Made by a program: the position numbers and the translations under genes. From Macellibacteroides fermentans (GTDB lineage: Bacteria > Bacteroidota > Bacteroidia > Bacteroidales > Tannerellaceae): a stretch of 64,000 nucleotides of DNA. The stretch spans positions 1-64,000 of the forward strand of contig NZ_JACCCY010000001.1 of the NCBI RefSeq assembly GCF_013409575.1. Direction: 5' to 3'. Shown here piece by piece: positions 45,040-54,030 of this stretch. The notes under the pieces are model-generated. The model searched no databases. It saw only the letters and a program-made list of their open reading frames with translations, and had not been told where the DNA came from. Numbering within the stretch: the first letter of the stretch is position 1; each line of letters starts with the position of its first letter.

Positions 45040-46359
45040 TTATAATCCGCTAAAATCTACGTCCTTGAACAATAGCGATGGGATTCGCCATGATGACGAT
45101 TTACGGATGTCATTACCTGCCTCGGACAAGTTGTTCCATAAAGTAATCATGTTTCCGGTTACGTTCATTTCGGAGATAGGTTGTGTGGTTTTACCGTTTT
45201 CGATATGGAAACCTTCAATACCGTAAGAAAAATCGCCGGTAGTGCTGTTGCAGTTTCCACCGTTGAAACCGGTAACAAGTATTCCTTTCTCGAGCGATGC
45301 AACCAGACCGTTCACGTCTTTCATTCCATGTTGCATGGTTAAGATAGAGGGAGAACTGATGGTGCTCTTCACCTGCATTTTATTTGCATTATAGGTGTCG
45401 ATAAAATAGGTGTTCAGCACTCCTTCATTGAAAATTGCACGCGGGGTAGTGGCAACACCTTCGTTATCAAAATAACGGGCGCCTTCGGCCTTTACCAGAT
45501 GCGGTTCGTCTTTGATGGTGACGTTGCTTCCCAACACCAGCTTGTCTTGTTTATCAAGCAGGAACGAATTCTTTTGCTGAATGGCCGATCCGTACAAAGC
45601 TCCGATTACCGGAGATAATAGGCGGGAAGAATTCATATTGTCTACCACCATGGCATACTTGCCGGATGCTATCTTTTGTTGTCCTAATTTTTGAAGCACC
45701 CGTTCGATGGACTTTGTACCGATTCCGTTTTTCTGTAGTTCGTTGTAATAGATAGACGAATCGTACCAGTAAGATTCCGGACGGGCATCGCCTTCGCCTT
45801 TAATGCTTACATTGCCTACCAACGTAAAAGACGAGTTGGCACTTTCTCCTTCGAATCCGTTACTGGCTACCATGTATTTGAAGCTTTTTTCGTCTCCATA
45901 TGATCCGTTGGACGAGATGATCCGTTTGTCTTTTCCGTAAATCTCTTCGCAAACCTTCATGGCAAGTCCTACTTTATCGTCCGGATTGATGGAGTCGAAC
46001 GAGGGATCTATCAAGTCGAGTGGCACGCCTCCTCCTTTGTAATAGAACGAGGAATCGGGTAGGGTGCGGAATTTATCTTCGGCAAGAAACCGGGTAGAAT
46101 TGATGCCTTCTTTAATAAATCGTTCGAGTTCGGCCTTGTTTAATCTATTGGTCGAAAAAGAACCGTATCTTCCGTCAACAAAGATATTGATGACAAGTCC
46201 GTTTTCGGATGCCTGCTGCAGCTTGTCAATTTTCATGTCGCGCACTTCAATCGAGCTGCTGAATCCGGTGTACAAGCTAACGCGGGAAGCCTGACTGCCA
46301 TTTCTAAGGGCAAATTCCATTGCCCATTGTGCAAGTAATTTATGTTCGTTCGATATCAT
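45040..46359 (-). CDS. TldE/PmbA-family metallopeptidase subunit
   Basis: About 439 residues from the ATG at 46359 (the frame to 46377 needs a TTG). It has the TldD/PmbA fold: an N-terminal VSLYTGFSSSIEVRDMKIDK, and a C-terminal FNGGNCNSTTGDFSYGIEG typical of the family. It lacks the zinc HExxxH motif, as TldE (PmbA) does. Together with TldD it forms a heterodimeric protease that degrades unfolded peptides and processes some modified peptides. It starts one base after the TldD stop. Confidence 0.93.
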   Translation of the reverse strand: MISNEHKLLAQWAMEFALRNGSQASRVSLYTGFSSSIEVRDMKIDKLQQASENGLVINIFVDGRYGSFSTNRLNKAELERFIKEGINSTRFLAEDKFRTLPDSSFYYKGGGVPLDLIDPSFDSINPDDKVGLAMKVCEEIYGKDKRIISSNGSYGDEKSFKYMVASNGFEGESANSSFTLVGNVSIKGEGDARPESYWYDSSIYYNELQKNGIGTKSIERVLQKLGQQKIASGKYAMVVDNMNSSRLLSPVIGALYGSAIQQKNSFLLDKQDKLVLGSNVTIKDEPHLVKAEGARYFDNEGVATTPRAIFNEGVLNTYFIDTYNANKMQVKSTISSPSILTMQHGMKDVNGLVASLEKGILVTGFNGGNCNSTTGDFSYGIEGFHIENGKTTQPISEMNVTGNMITLWNNLSEAGNDIRKSSSWRIPSLLFKDVDFSGL

Positions 46360-46360
46360 A

Positions 46361-47893
46361 TCAATTTTCTCCTCCAACTGTTAGTTTGCTGACCAATGCG
46401 GAAGGCATTCCGCAGGTAACCGGACAGGACTGTCCGTCTTTTCCGCAAGTCCAGGTTCCGTTGTCCATCTTATAATTATTACCCACCATGGTGATGTCTG
46501 CCAAAGCCTTCGGACCGTTACCGATGATGTTTATATCTTTGATAGGTTGAGTAAGCTTGCCATCCTCGATTAAATAACCAGACTTAACGAAGAAGGTGAA
46601 GTCGCCGGCCCCGATCTGAACCTGCCCGTTGGTAAATACATCGGCAAAAATACCTTTCTTTACCGAAGCGATCATCTCTTCTTCCGTTACGTTTCCATCT
46701 TCCATATAGGTGGCACGCATACGGGGCATAGGCATCTGACGGAACGATTCGCGCCGGCCATTACCCGTAGAACGTATGCCGTAGTGTTTGGCACTGATGC
46801 GGTCGTGCAGGTAGCTGGTTAGAACGCCGTCTTTTACGATGTATGTTTTTTGTCCCTCTATACCTTCGTCGTCTATGTTTACAGAACCCCGGTTAAAAGG
46901 AATGGTACCGTCGTCTACCACATTGATATGTTCGTTGCAAATCTTTTTATTGAGCTGATCCGAGAATATGGAGGTGTTCTTTCGGTTGAAGTCGGCTTCG
47001 AAAGCGTGTCCTATAGCCTCGTGTAGCAGAATACCCGAACCTCCGGCACCCATAACCACCGGCATTTCTCCGCCTTTAGGCTTTACAGCTTCGAACAGGA
47101 TGGATGTCTTTTTTACAGATTCGTTTGCCAGTTCGTCAATCAATTCGTCGGTAAGAAATTCGGTACCCATACGAAAAGCTCTCGATGCATAGGCATTCTC
47201 AATTTTGCCGTTGGCTTCCATAATGCATTGAACACCTAATGTAACCATGGGGCGGTAATCGTAATACATAATGCCTTCCGAATTGCAGAAAAGAATGTGC
47301 GAAGTAGAATCGCTAAGAGATGCCGATACCTTGTGAACCCTTTTGTCTAAAGCGAAAACCTTTTCATTCAGTTTCTGAAGATGGGGCATCTTTTCGTTTA
47401 CGGCAATTTCACTCCAGGGAGTCTTCACCGCATAATAATTCTGAACAATGGGCTTCTCTGTAAGATTCACCGCAGCCTTGTTTCCTTTTACATTGGCAAT
47501 ACGAGCCGCAGTACGGGCCGCCGTAAGCATGTCTTGCAAAGTGACGTTTTCTACGTATGCATAACCGCTCTGATCGCCCGACAGAACACGGATACCAACA
47601 CCATAATCTATATTTGAACTGGCACGGTTCACTGCCCCGTCCTGTAGTCCGATATAGTTGTTAAACGAATGTTCAAAAAAGAGATCGGCATAATCGCCCC
47701 CTTTTTCGAGAGCTACCCCCAAAACCTTTTTTAAATCGCCTTCCGAAACACCGAAGTGATTCAAGGCAAATAACACGCCGGCGGCTTTGCCGGCATAACT
47801 TTCTGCAACTTCACCTAATATTGAGGGAGTAGCTAAAGATCCCAGCATAACAATTCCTCCTGTTTTAATAAATTCCCGTCTGTTAAAGCTCAT
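46361..47893 (-). CDS. TldD-family zinc metallopeptidase with Tat-like signal
   Basis: A 510-residue protein. The N-terminal RREFIKTGGIVMLGSLATPS resembles a twin-arginine signal. The catalytic HEAIGH (HExxxH) motif lies near residue 290, inside GGSGILLHEAIGHAFEADF, and a distal Cys-containing ending (CGKDGQSCPVTCGMP) follows. Forms the active subunit of the TldD/TldE complex. Ends one base before the TldE start and begins 18 bp after the anSME gene stop: one operon. Whether it is truly exported is uncertain. Confidence 0.94.
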   Translation of the reverse strand: MSFNRREFIKTGGIVMLGSLATPSILGEVAESYAGKAAGVLFALNHFGVSEGDLKKVLGVALEKGGDYADLFFEHSFNNYIGLQDGAVNRASSNIDYGVGIRVLSGDQSGYAYVENVTLQDMLTAARTAARIANVKGNKAAVNLTEKPIVQNYYAVKTPWSEIAVNEKMPHLQKLNEKVFALDKRVHKVSASLSDSTSHILFCNSEGIMYYDYRPMVTLGVQCIMEANGKIENAYASRAFRMGTEFLTDELIDELANESVKKTSILFEAVKPKGGEMPVVMGAGGSGILLHEAIGHAFEADFNRKNTSIFSDQLNKKICNEHINVVDDGTIPFNRGSVNIDDEGIEGQKTYIVKDGVLTSYLHDRISAKHYGIRSTGNGRRESFRQMPMPRMRATYMEDGNVTEEEMIASVKKGIFADVFTNGQVQIGAGDFTFFVKSGYLIEDGKLTQPIKDINIIGNGPKALADITMVGNNYKMDNGTWTCGKDGQSCPVTCGMPSALVSKLTVGGEN

Positions 47894-47911
47894 AACTTTT
47901 TCTTTTTTGTG

Positions 47912-49144
47912 TTATTGCTTCTGCTTACGCGCCCAATCCATCACATTGGCTGGCGGACGTTGAGCCATGAGTTCCTTTTTCATGAAATCCATGTAAGGCG
48001 CAATATGTGTGAAGTATTTTTTTAAACCTTTACACAAATAGTTTAGTCCCGGTTCGCCGTCGGCTGTTGTAAGAAAACGGTTTTTCGGGCATTCCCCGTT
48101 GCAGGCAAAAAGGTATTCGCACGATTTACACTGATTGGGCAGCGTATCTGCCTTATCGGCGCCAAATTTAAGTTGCTTTGGCGAATACATCATTTCCGTT
48201 AACGAGTGTGTACGTATATTTCCGAGTTTATATTCCGGAAAAACATAATGGTCGCAACTATAAACATCTCCGTTAAATTCCATAATACCTGCATGTCCGC
48301 ATGTTTTTGCCAGCGTACATATACCGGGTTGTTCTCCAACCCAGTTGGCCAGGGCTGCATCAAACAGCTGAACGAAATAGGTTCCCACGTCCTCCTTTAA
48401 CCATTCGTCGAATATGGCGCAGAGAAAATTGCCCCATTTTTCGGAATCAACAGTAAAAGGCGCAAGCTTTATTTCCTGATTCTGTTGTAGCGGATGAGTA
48501 AGTTTAGTACCGTCGTTCTGTTCATGAATACGTTCCACAATGGGTGAAAACTGAATATAATGACATTCTATTTCCTTAAAGAAATTATAAAACTCGAGGG
48601 GATAGTCAACATTGTAGTCGTTAACCACAGCCATCGCATTATATTCGACTCCGTGTTTTTTTAACAGGTCGATTCCCTTCTTTACCTTATAAAAGGAGGG
48701 TTGTCCCTGCTTGTTCCGTCTGTATTCGTCGTGGAACTCCTGTGGACCGTCAATTGATATCCCCACCAGGAAGTTATTCTCTTTAAAGAATTGGCACCAT
48801 TCATCTGTAAGCAACGTTCCGTTTGTCTGGATACAATTATCTATTTGTTTGCCACGTCCGTATATTTTCTGAAACTCCAGCGCCTTTTTATAAAAGCTGA
48901 TAGGACGCATCAGTGGTTCACCTCCGTGCCATGTAAATAAGATTTCGCTCATAGTCTGACTGTTGATGTACTCTTGAACAAATTTCTCAAGAAGCTCATC
49001 AGTCATTATACTATTTTTCTTTTCCGGATAAAAGTTCCCTTTTTCAAGGTAATAGCAATATTTGCAAGCCAGATTACATACAGACCCCACAGGTTTCACC
49101 ATCATGTAAAGCGGACGCGCAAAGGGCGTAGCTAATGTACTCAT
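47912..49144 (-). CDS. chuR: Anaerobic sulfatase-maturating enzyme (anSME, chuR-like)
   Basis: A 410-residue radical-SAM/SPASM enzyme. The SAM [4Fe-4S] motif is CNLACKYC (Cys23, Cys27, Cys30). Characteristic segments include FTWHGGEPLMRP, CIQTNGTLLTDEWCQF and LVGISIDGP. The C-terminal SPASM cysteines include CGHAGIMEFNGDVYSCD and CKSCEYLFACNGECPK. Overall pattern closely fits Bacteroides chuR. It oxidises the active-site Cys or Ser of sulfatases to formylglycine without oxygen. A serine-type client is encoded at 21338-23023. Start overlaps the Dabb gene stop by 4 bp. Confidence 0.95.
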   Translation of the reverse strand: MSTLATPFARPLYMMVKPVGSVCNLACKYCYYLEKGNFYPEKKNSIMTDELLEKFVQEYINSQTMSEILFTWHGGEPLMRPISFYKKALEFQKIYGRGKQIDNCIQTNGTLLTDEWCQFFKENNFLVGISIDGPQEFHDEYRRNKQGQPSFYKVKKGIDLLKKHGVEYNAMAVVNDYNVDYPLEFYNFFKEIECHYIQFSPIVERIHEQNDGTKLTHPLQQNQEIKLAPFTVDSEKWGNFLCAIFDEWLKEDVGTYFVQLFDAALANWVGEQPGICTLAKTCGHAGIMEFNGDVYSCDHYVFPEYKLGNIRTHSLTEMMYSPKQLKFGADKADTLPNQCKSCEYLFACNGECPKNRFLTTADGEPGLNYLCKGLKKYFTHIAPYMDFMKKELMAQRPPANVMDWARKQKQ

Positions 49145-49545
49145 AGGCTCTCGTAATCGGTTTCCTGAAATCCGCTGACTTCAGTTTCCCATCTTTCTTT
49201 TACAAATGAAACATGATCGGGATGGTTGTTGTACGTCTCGAAATCCGTACGGTTCGTAAAGACCATCGAAAATCCGAAGTCGAATGTGCACTTGGGACTG
49301 GTCTGGCGGAATACCTGGAAATTTCTGACAACCGGGATAGATGTTAGAATCTTCTTTCCGTCGGACAGAAAGGCGTTTGTAGCATCCGATTCTTTGCCAT
49401 GCTTTAGGCTAAAAGCAACTGTATGAAGTATTTCTCCGGGTTTTAATGTGCAAGCGGCGTCGTCTTTACAAGAAGTAAGCACTCCCGCTGTAGCCGACAC
49501 GGCTGTGGCGACTGATGCCGTTTCTAAAAATCTGCGTCTGTTCAT
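49141..49545 (-). CDS. Dabb-family (stress-responsive alpha/beta barrel) lipoprotein
   Basis: A 134-residue exported protein with twin-arginine-like RRRFLETASVATAVSATAG and a lipobox-like VLTSC. The Dabb fold covers residues ~35-130 (ILHTVAFSLKHGKESDATNA, and FGFSMVFTNRTDFETYNNHP DHVSF). It is the first gene of the operon with anSME, TldD and TldE. Enzyme or ligand unknown. A -7 element TACATTTG (CAAATGTA, plus 49586-49593) lies upstream. Confidence 0.88.
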   Translation of the reverse strand: MNRRRFLETASVATAVSATAGVLTSCKDDAACTLKPGEILHTVAFSLKHGKESDATNAFLSDGKKILTSIPVVRNFQVFRQTSPKCTFDFGFSMVFTNRTDFETYNNHPDHVSFVKERWETEVSGFQETDYESL

Positions 49546-49585
49546 AGACTACTATTATATATGTATTATTGAACTGTTTAGATTA

Positions 49586-49697
49586 CAAATGTAATAGAAT
49601 TTGGAATAAACGGGCAGCCTTTACCCATTTATTTCAGTTTTTCTTTTATCCCATTCCGGATTAACTTCATTAATAAAATAAAAAAATACCTACATTT
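49586..49697. promoter_or_regulatory. Divergent promoter region, Dabb operon and SGNH operon
   Basis: Minus-strand -7 element at 49586-49593 (CAAATGTA, reading TACATTTG) for the Dabb operon, and plus-strand TACATTTG at 49690-49697 for the SGNH/MBOAT operon, 30 bp before its ATG. The -33 elements are weak. Confidence 0.55.
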
Positions 49698-49726
49698 GCA
49701 CCTTCGAAATAAGCAGATAGCGATAA

Positions 49727-51172
49727 ATGAATAAAGACACGACTTTTGGCAGACTGATAGGAATCCTATTCATAACTATGTTTGTTTGCCTGGCTCTATA
49801 TATGCTGCCCGACACTATCCTGGGATACAAAATAAAGAAAGTAGACTTACTTTCGGATCTCAGAATCAAAGATGACTCGGTGTCTATCGACCAATTGAAA
49901 CGCAAACTTGCCATAGCCGATTCGTTGCTGACAGACTCTATCAATAAAGCCCGGTTGGCACAATCGGCCGAAACCGATTCGTTTTCAATCGCCCTAAGGG
50001 ATTCACTTTACAAAGCAATGCAATCGTCATGGTCGGCAGCCGACTCGCAGGGGGTACGGCTGGAGGATTTTTCACTGGGACATGTAGGTTTAAAACGCTT
50101 CTTTGCAGCACTTAAGAATGCCCAGGAGCGAAGAGGGCAGGTCCGCATCGCATTTATGGGAGATTCGTTCATAGAAGGAGATATCATGGTAGCCGATTTT
50201 CGTAATGCCATGCAACAAAAGTTTGGCGGACGAGGCGTCGGTTTTGTCCCTATCGCTTCTTCTGTTTCGCAATATCGTCCCACGGTGGAACATCACTTTG
50301 GCGGATGGAATACATTCTCGCTGCTTACAGATAAAAGTAAGAAATATACATTGCCCGGAATGGTGTTTGAAGCCCAAGAGGGTGCAAATGCTAATTTCCG
50401 AACCGTAAACCGTTATGCAACTCTCCGTGAAGTCTCCGCCCTAAAGCTGGTATACGAACAGAATGCCAATTCGCAGGTTCAACTTGTCAGCAACAGCTCG
50501 GCAGATACTGCTTACCAGGATCTTCCGGCAACGAATACGGTTACGCAACGAACCTGGACAGGTCACTTTACCAATGCCTCTTTCCGTTTTAACCGCACCG
50601 AAGGATTACGTGTACTGGGCGTTTCGATGGAAGATACAACAGGCGTTGTGGTAGATAATTATTCCTTACGCGGAAACTCGGGCCTTATACTGGAACAGAT
50701 GGATCCTTCCAGGTGCGAAGCTCTGAATGCCATCCGCAGGTACGATTTAATCGTACTGCAATATGGACTCAATGTTGTAAGCGACGAGATGCTTCATTAT
50801 GGCTGGTACCGCCAGCGAATGGTGCAGGTGATAAAACATGTGCAGCGCTGTTTCCCCAATGCTGATATTCTATTGCTGGGGGTATCCGACCGCAGCCGAC
50901 AGGAAGAGGGTACCTTCAAAACTATGCCAGCTGTATTGGCCCTCTTGCATGCACAACGGCAGATTGCTCAACAAGCAGGCGTTTGTTTCTGGAACGTGTT
51001 CGGTGCCATGGGTGGCGAAAACAGTATGGTGAGATATGTAGACAACAACTGGGCAAGCAAAGACTACACACACCTCAGTTTCAGAGGAGGGAAGGAGATA
51101 GGAATGTCTCTATTCAAAGCAGTGTTAATAGAAAAACAATTTTATGATGAAGCAGAAAAAGCACTTCGATAA
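49727..51172 (+). CDS. SGNH/GDSL-like hydrolase, membrane-anchored
   Basis: A 481-residue protein. It has an N-terminal transmembrane segment (LIGILFITMFVCLALYMLP), a Ser-rich periplasmic linker, then the SGNH domain: block I MGDSFIEGD near residue 143, block III-like YGLNVVSD, and block V DYTHLSFRGG with the Asp/His pair. Likely a periplasmic esterase or acyltransferase acting on polysaccharide. First of three overlapping genes (29-bp overlap with the next), ending in an MBOAT transporter. Confidence 0.85.
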   Translation: MNKDTTFGRLIGILFITMFVCLALYMLPDTILGYKIKKVDLLSDLRIKDDSVSIDQLKRKLAIADSLLTDSINKARLAQSAETDSFSIALRDSLYKAMQSSWSAADSQGVRLEDFSLGHVGLKRFFAALKNAQERRGQVRIAFMGDSFIEGDIMVADFRNAMQQKFGGRGVGFVPIASSVSQYRPTVEHHFGGWNTFSLLTDKSKKYTLPGMVFEAQEGANANFRTVNRYATLREVSALKLVYEQNANSQVQLVSNSSADTAYQDLPATNTVTQRTWTGHFTNASFRFNRTEGLRVLGVSMEDTTGVVVDNYSLRGNSGLILEQMDPSRCEALNAIRRYDLIVLQYGLNVVSDEMLHYGWYRQRMVQVIKHVQRCFPNADILLLGVSDRSRQEEGTFKTMPAVLALLHAQRQIAQQAGVCFWNVFGAMGGENSMVRYVDNNWASKDYTHLSFRGGKEIGMSLFKAVLIEKQFYDEAEKALR

Positions 51173-52511
51173 AGAGACCTTGATGGGTTGTCTTATTGCA
51201 TCACTCGTGCTTGTTTCAAGCATTCATTTTGCATTCGGAGTCACAAAAGGCTCTGATACGAACTTGTTGCCGACTGCAACTCTCGAATTACTGCCCGTTC
51301 CTTCTGCCGGATCAGTTTCTTTTGAGGTTGATTCGCTGAATGTGATTCAGGACAACCAGCATGCGCTGGATCCGATCTTTCGTTTGCTTGATTCTTTGCG
51401 ATCGGGAAAAGATACGGTACTTACTATCGTACATTTGGGTGATTCTCATCTGCAGGCAGGATACAATACGGGTAAAATAATGCGGTTGATGCAACATGAT
51501 TTTGGCAATGCGGGCAGGGGATGGATTTCTCCTTTAAAATTGTCTAAGACCAACGAGCCCGACGATTATTTCATCCGTTCCGAAAATAACAGCTGGGTGT
51601 CCGGACGTATTACACAATCGGCCCCCAAATGCCTGATCGGTCCCGGGGGAATTGGAATTCAAACTAATCTTCATAACGTAAACCTGGATGTTTCAATTGC
51701 TCCAAATAACGGAATGGGTTATTCATTCAATAAGGCCATCTTATACCGTCACCCTCAGGCTGCCTTTCTGCAGCCATCTGATCCCGATCATCGCATTGTT
51801 GCTTTAAAAGGAGCCGATACAACAGACCCCGCTCTGGTTGCAGATACCTTCTGTTTGCCTAAGCTTACAGATGTATTGTCACTGAAGGGTGTCGCGGATA
51901 AAGTCGATTCTACAAATACAGGTAGTTCCGATGCGTTTATGAATACCTTCTACGGGTTATCTCTTACCAATGGCAATCCCGGGGTTTTGTATCATTCCAT
52001 CGGAGTAAACGGTGCTTTGTACGAAAACTATACCAAAGAAAGCTATGTAAGGCAACTGGCTTTGTTAAAACCTACATTGCTTATTATATCGCTGGGCACC
52101 AACGAAAGTTTTGGCAGGAATTTCAATAAAGCAGATTTCGAGAAACAGATAGATCGTTTTGTTACGATGCTTAAAACTTACATGCCCGAAACAACATTGA
52201 TGCTTACAACTCCGGCCGAGTGTTACAAACGGACGCGTGTCAAGAAAAAAAGAGTCTATGTAAGAAATACCCGCACCGAGCAGGTGGCTCAGACAATTGT
52301 AAATTATGCAAGGGAGAAGGGTATTGCCTGTTGGGATCTATTTTCGGCAACCGGAGCCGATGGTTCTTGTAAAAGTTGGTACAAGGCGGGTTTGTTTGGA
52401 AAAGACCGGGTTCATTTTACTGTAGAAGGATATAAGGAACAAGGAACGTTGTTCTACAAGGCATTTATCAAAAAATATAACAATCATCTCGAACAGAATG
52501 GAAATCTTTAA
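51144..52511 (+). CDS. SGNH/GDSL-like hydrolase, exported
   Basis: A 455-residue protein with an N-terminal signal/anchor (LIASLVLVSSIHFAFGV). SGNH motifs are HLGDSHLQAGYN (block I), ISLGTNESFG (block III) and DRVHFTVEGY (block V). Probably the acyl-transferring partner of the MBOAT protein in O-acetylation of a surface polysaccharide or peptidoglycan. It overlaps the upstream gene by 29 bp and the MBOAT gene by 14 bp, so the three are translationally coupled. Confidence 0.88.
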   Translation: MMKQKKHFDKETLMGCLIASLVLVSSIHFAFGVTKGSDTNLLPTATLELLPVPSAGSVSFEVDSLNVIQDNQHALDPIFRLLDSLRSGKDTVLTIVHLGDSHLQAGYNTGKIMRLMQHDFGNAGRGWISPLKLSKTNEPDDYFIRSENNSWVSGRITQSAPKCLIGPGGIGIQTNLHNVNLDVSIAPNNGMGYSFNKAILYRHPQAAFLQPSDPDHRIVALKGADTTDPALVADTFCLPKLTDVLSLKGVADKVDSTNTGSSDAFMNTFYGLSLTNGNPGVLYHSIGVNGALYENYTKESYVRQLALLKPTLLIISLGTNESFGRNFNKADFEKQIDRFVTMLKTYMPETTLMLTTPAECYKRTRVKKKRVYVRNTRTEQVAQTIVNYAREKGIACWDLFSATGADGSCKSWYKAGLFGKDRVHFTVEGYKEQGTLFYKAFIKKYNNHLEQNGNL

Positions 52512-54030
52512 TCTGGATTTATCACGTATTCCCAGTTTGCTTGGGTATCAACCTGGCGCTCCTATGATTTTTAGCAGCGGTCTGTTTTTCTTTCTGTTTA
52601 TTTTATTTGTATTGATTTATATACCGTTGAGAAAATACTCATATGCAAGGATATTCTATGTAACACTTTTTTCTCTCTATTTTTATTATAAAAGCAGCGG
52701 AATCTGGTTTCTGTTATTGATGTTTACAGCTTCGTCCGATTTTTGTATCGGCCGACTTCTTTCTTTGTCGTCCAACAATCTGGAGCGTAAATTGCTGGTA
52801 GCATTAAGCCTTTGTGTAAACCTGGGTATGTTGGGCTATTTTAAATATACCAACTTTTTATGTCAGGCATTTACAGGTCTCGGAGTTGAAATAGGACAGA
52901 TTTTCGGTATCGAGCAATTGCAGAAGCTTAGCTATCAGCCGATGGATATCTTCCTGCCGGTTGGTATTTCTTTTTTTACGTTTCAGTCGTTAAGTTATAT
53001 TATCGATATCTATCGCGGACGAATTCAATCGCTGAAAAGATGGATCGACTATGTGTTCTATGTTTCGTTCTTCCCTCAGCTGGTAGCCGGACCGATTGTT
53101 CGTGCGCGGGATTTTATTCCACAGATATATAAAACACCTTCGGTATCGAAAGCCGAATTTGGAGAAGGGCTTTTCCTGATTGTGTGCGGATTATTTAAGA
53201 AGGCGGTGATTTCCGATTATATAAGCCTGAATTTCGTAGATCGTATTTTCGACGCTCCGTTGCTATACACGGGGGTAGAAAACTTATTGGGCATCTATGG
53301 ATATGCATTGCAGATTTATTGCGACTTCTCCGGCTATTCGGATATGGCAATCGGTATCGCTTTACTGCTTGGGTTCAGGTTCAATATCAATTTTGATTCA
53401 CCCTATCAATCGGCCACCATCACCGAATTTTGGCGTAGATGGCATATCTCTCTTTCTTCCTGGTTAAAAGATTATCTATATATCTCCTTGGGTGGTAACC
53501 GAAAAGGAAAGGTTCGGACCTATCTTAATCTGTTAATAACCATGCTTCTGGGCGGTTTGTGGCACGGTGCTTCTGTGCGTTTCCTTATCTGGGGAGCTAT
53601 TCACGGAATATCCCTGGCTGTACACAAATTCGTGATGGGCCGATTTAGCAGCTTTAAGCAATCGGGCGAATTGATGAATCCGCTTCGAAGGGTAATCGGA
53701 GTGCTTATAACATTTCATGTTGTATGCTTCGGATGGATTTTTTTCCGTGCAGATTCCATGCAACGGGTAGGAGAGATGCTTACTCAGATTGCAACAAACT
53801 TCCATCCCGAAGTTTTTCTTCAATTCCTATCTGGTTACAAAGTGGTATCATTTATGATGATTACAGGGTATCTGATGCACTTTATGCCTAGAAAAGCAGA
53901 AATGAAAATGCAGCTGGCTGTAACTAAGTCGCCTTTGGTTATCCAGGCGTTGATACTAATTATAGCTGTATTTATTGTTTTTCAGGTTAAAAGTGCCGGG
54001 GTTCAACCCTTTATCTATTTTCAGTTTTAA
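52498..54030 (+). CDS. MBOAT-family O-acyltransferase (AlgI-like)
   Basis: A 510-residue integral membrane protein with about ten transmembrane segments. The MBOAT core includes EFWRRWHISLSSWLKDYLYI and the catalytic-His segment LLGGLWHGASVRFLIWGAIH. AlgI-like proteins move acetyl groups across the inner membrane for transfer to exopolysaccharides by periplasmic SGNH partners. Gene order with two SGNH genes upstream supports this. Its tail overlaps the convergent MscS gene by 20 bp. Confidence 0.94.
   Translation: MEIFNLDLSRIPSLLGYQPGAPMIFSSGLFFFLFILFVLIYIPLRKYSYARIFYVTLFSLYFYYKSSGIWFLLLMFTASSDFCIGRLLSLSSNNLERKLLVALSLCVNLGMLGYFKYTNFLCQAFTGLGVEIGQIFGIEQLQKLSYQPMDIFLPVGISFFTFQSLSYIIDIYRGRIQSLKRWIDYVFYVSFFPQLVAGPIVRARDFIPQIYKTPSVSKAEFGEGLFLIVCGLFKKAVISDYISLNFVDRIFDAPLLYTGVENLLGIYGYALQIYCDFSGYSDMAIGIALLLGFRFNINFDSPYQSATITEFWRRWHISLSSWLKDYLYISLGGNRKGKVRTYLNLLITMLLGGLWHGASVRFLIWGAIHGISLAVHKFVMGRFSSFKQSGELMNPLRRVIGVLITFHVVCFGWIFFRADSMQRVGEMLTQIATNFHPEVFLQFLSGYKVVSFMMITGYLMHFMPRKAEMKMQLAVTKSPLVIQALILIIAVFIVFQVKSAGVQPFIYFQF

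Noticed and set aside
47912-49144. Peptide-modifying (RiPP) radical-SAM enzyme
   Set aside because: Motifs and overall pattern fit chuR-type anSME closely, and no short precursor peptide ORF was found beside it; kept only as a question under the operon finding.
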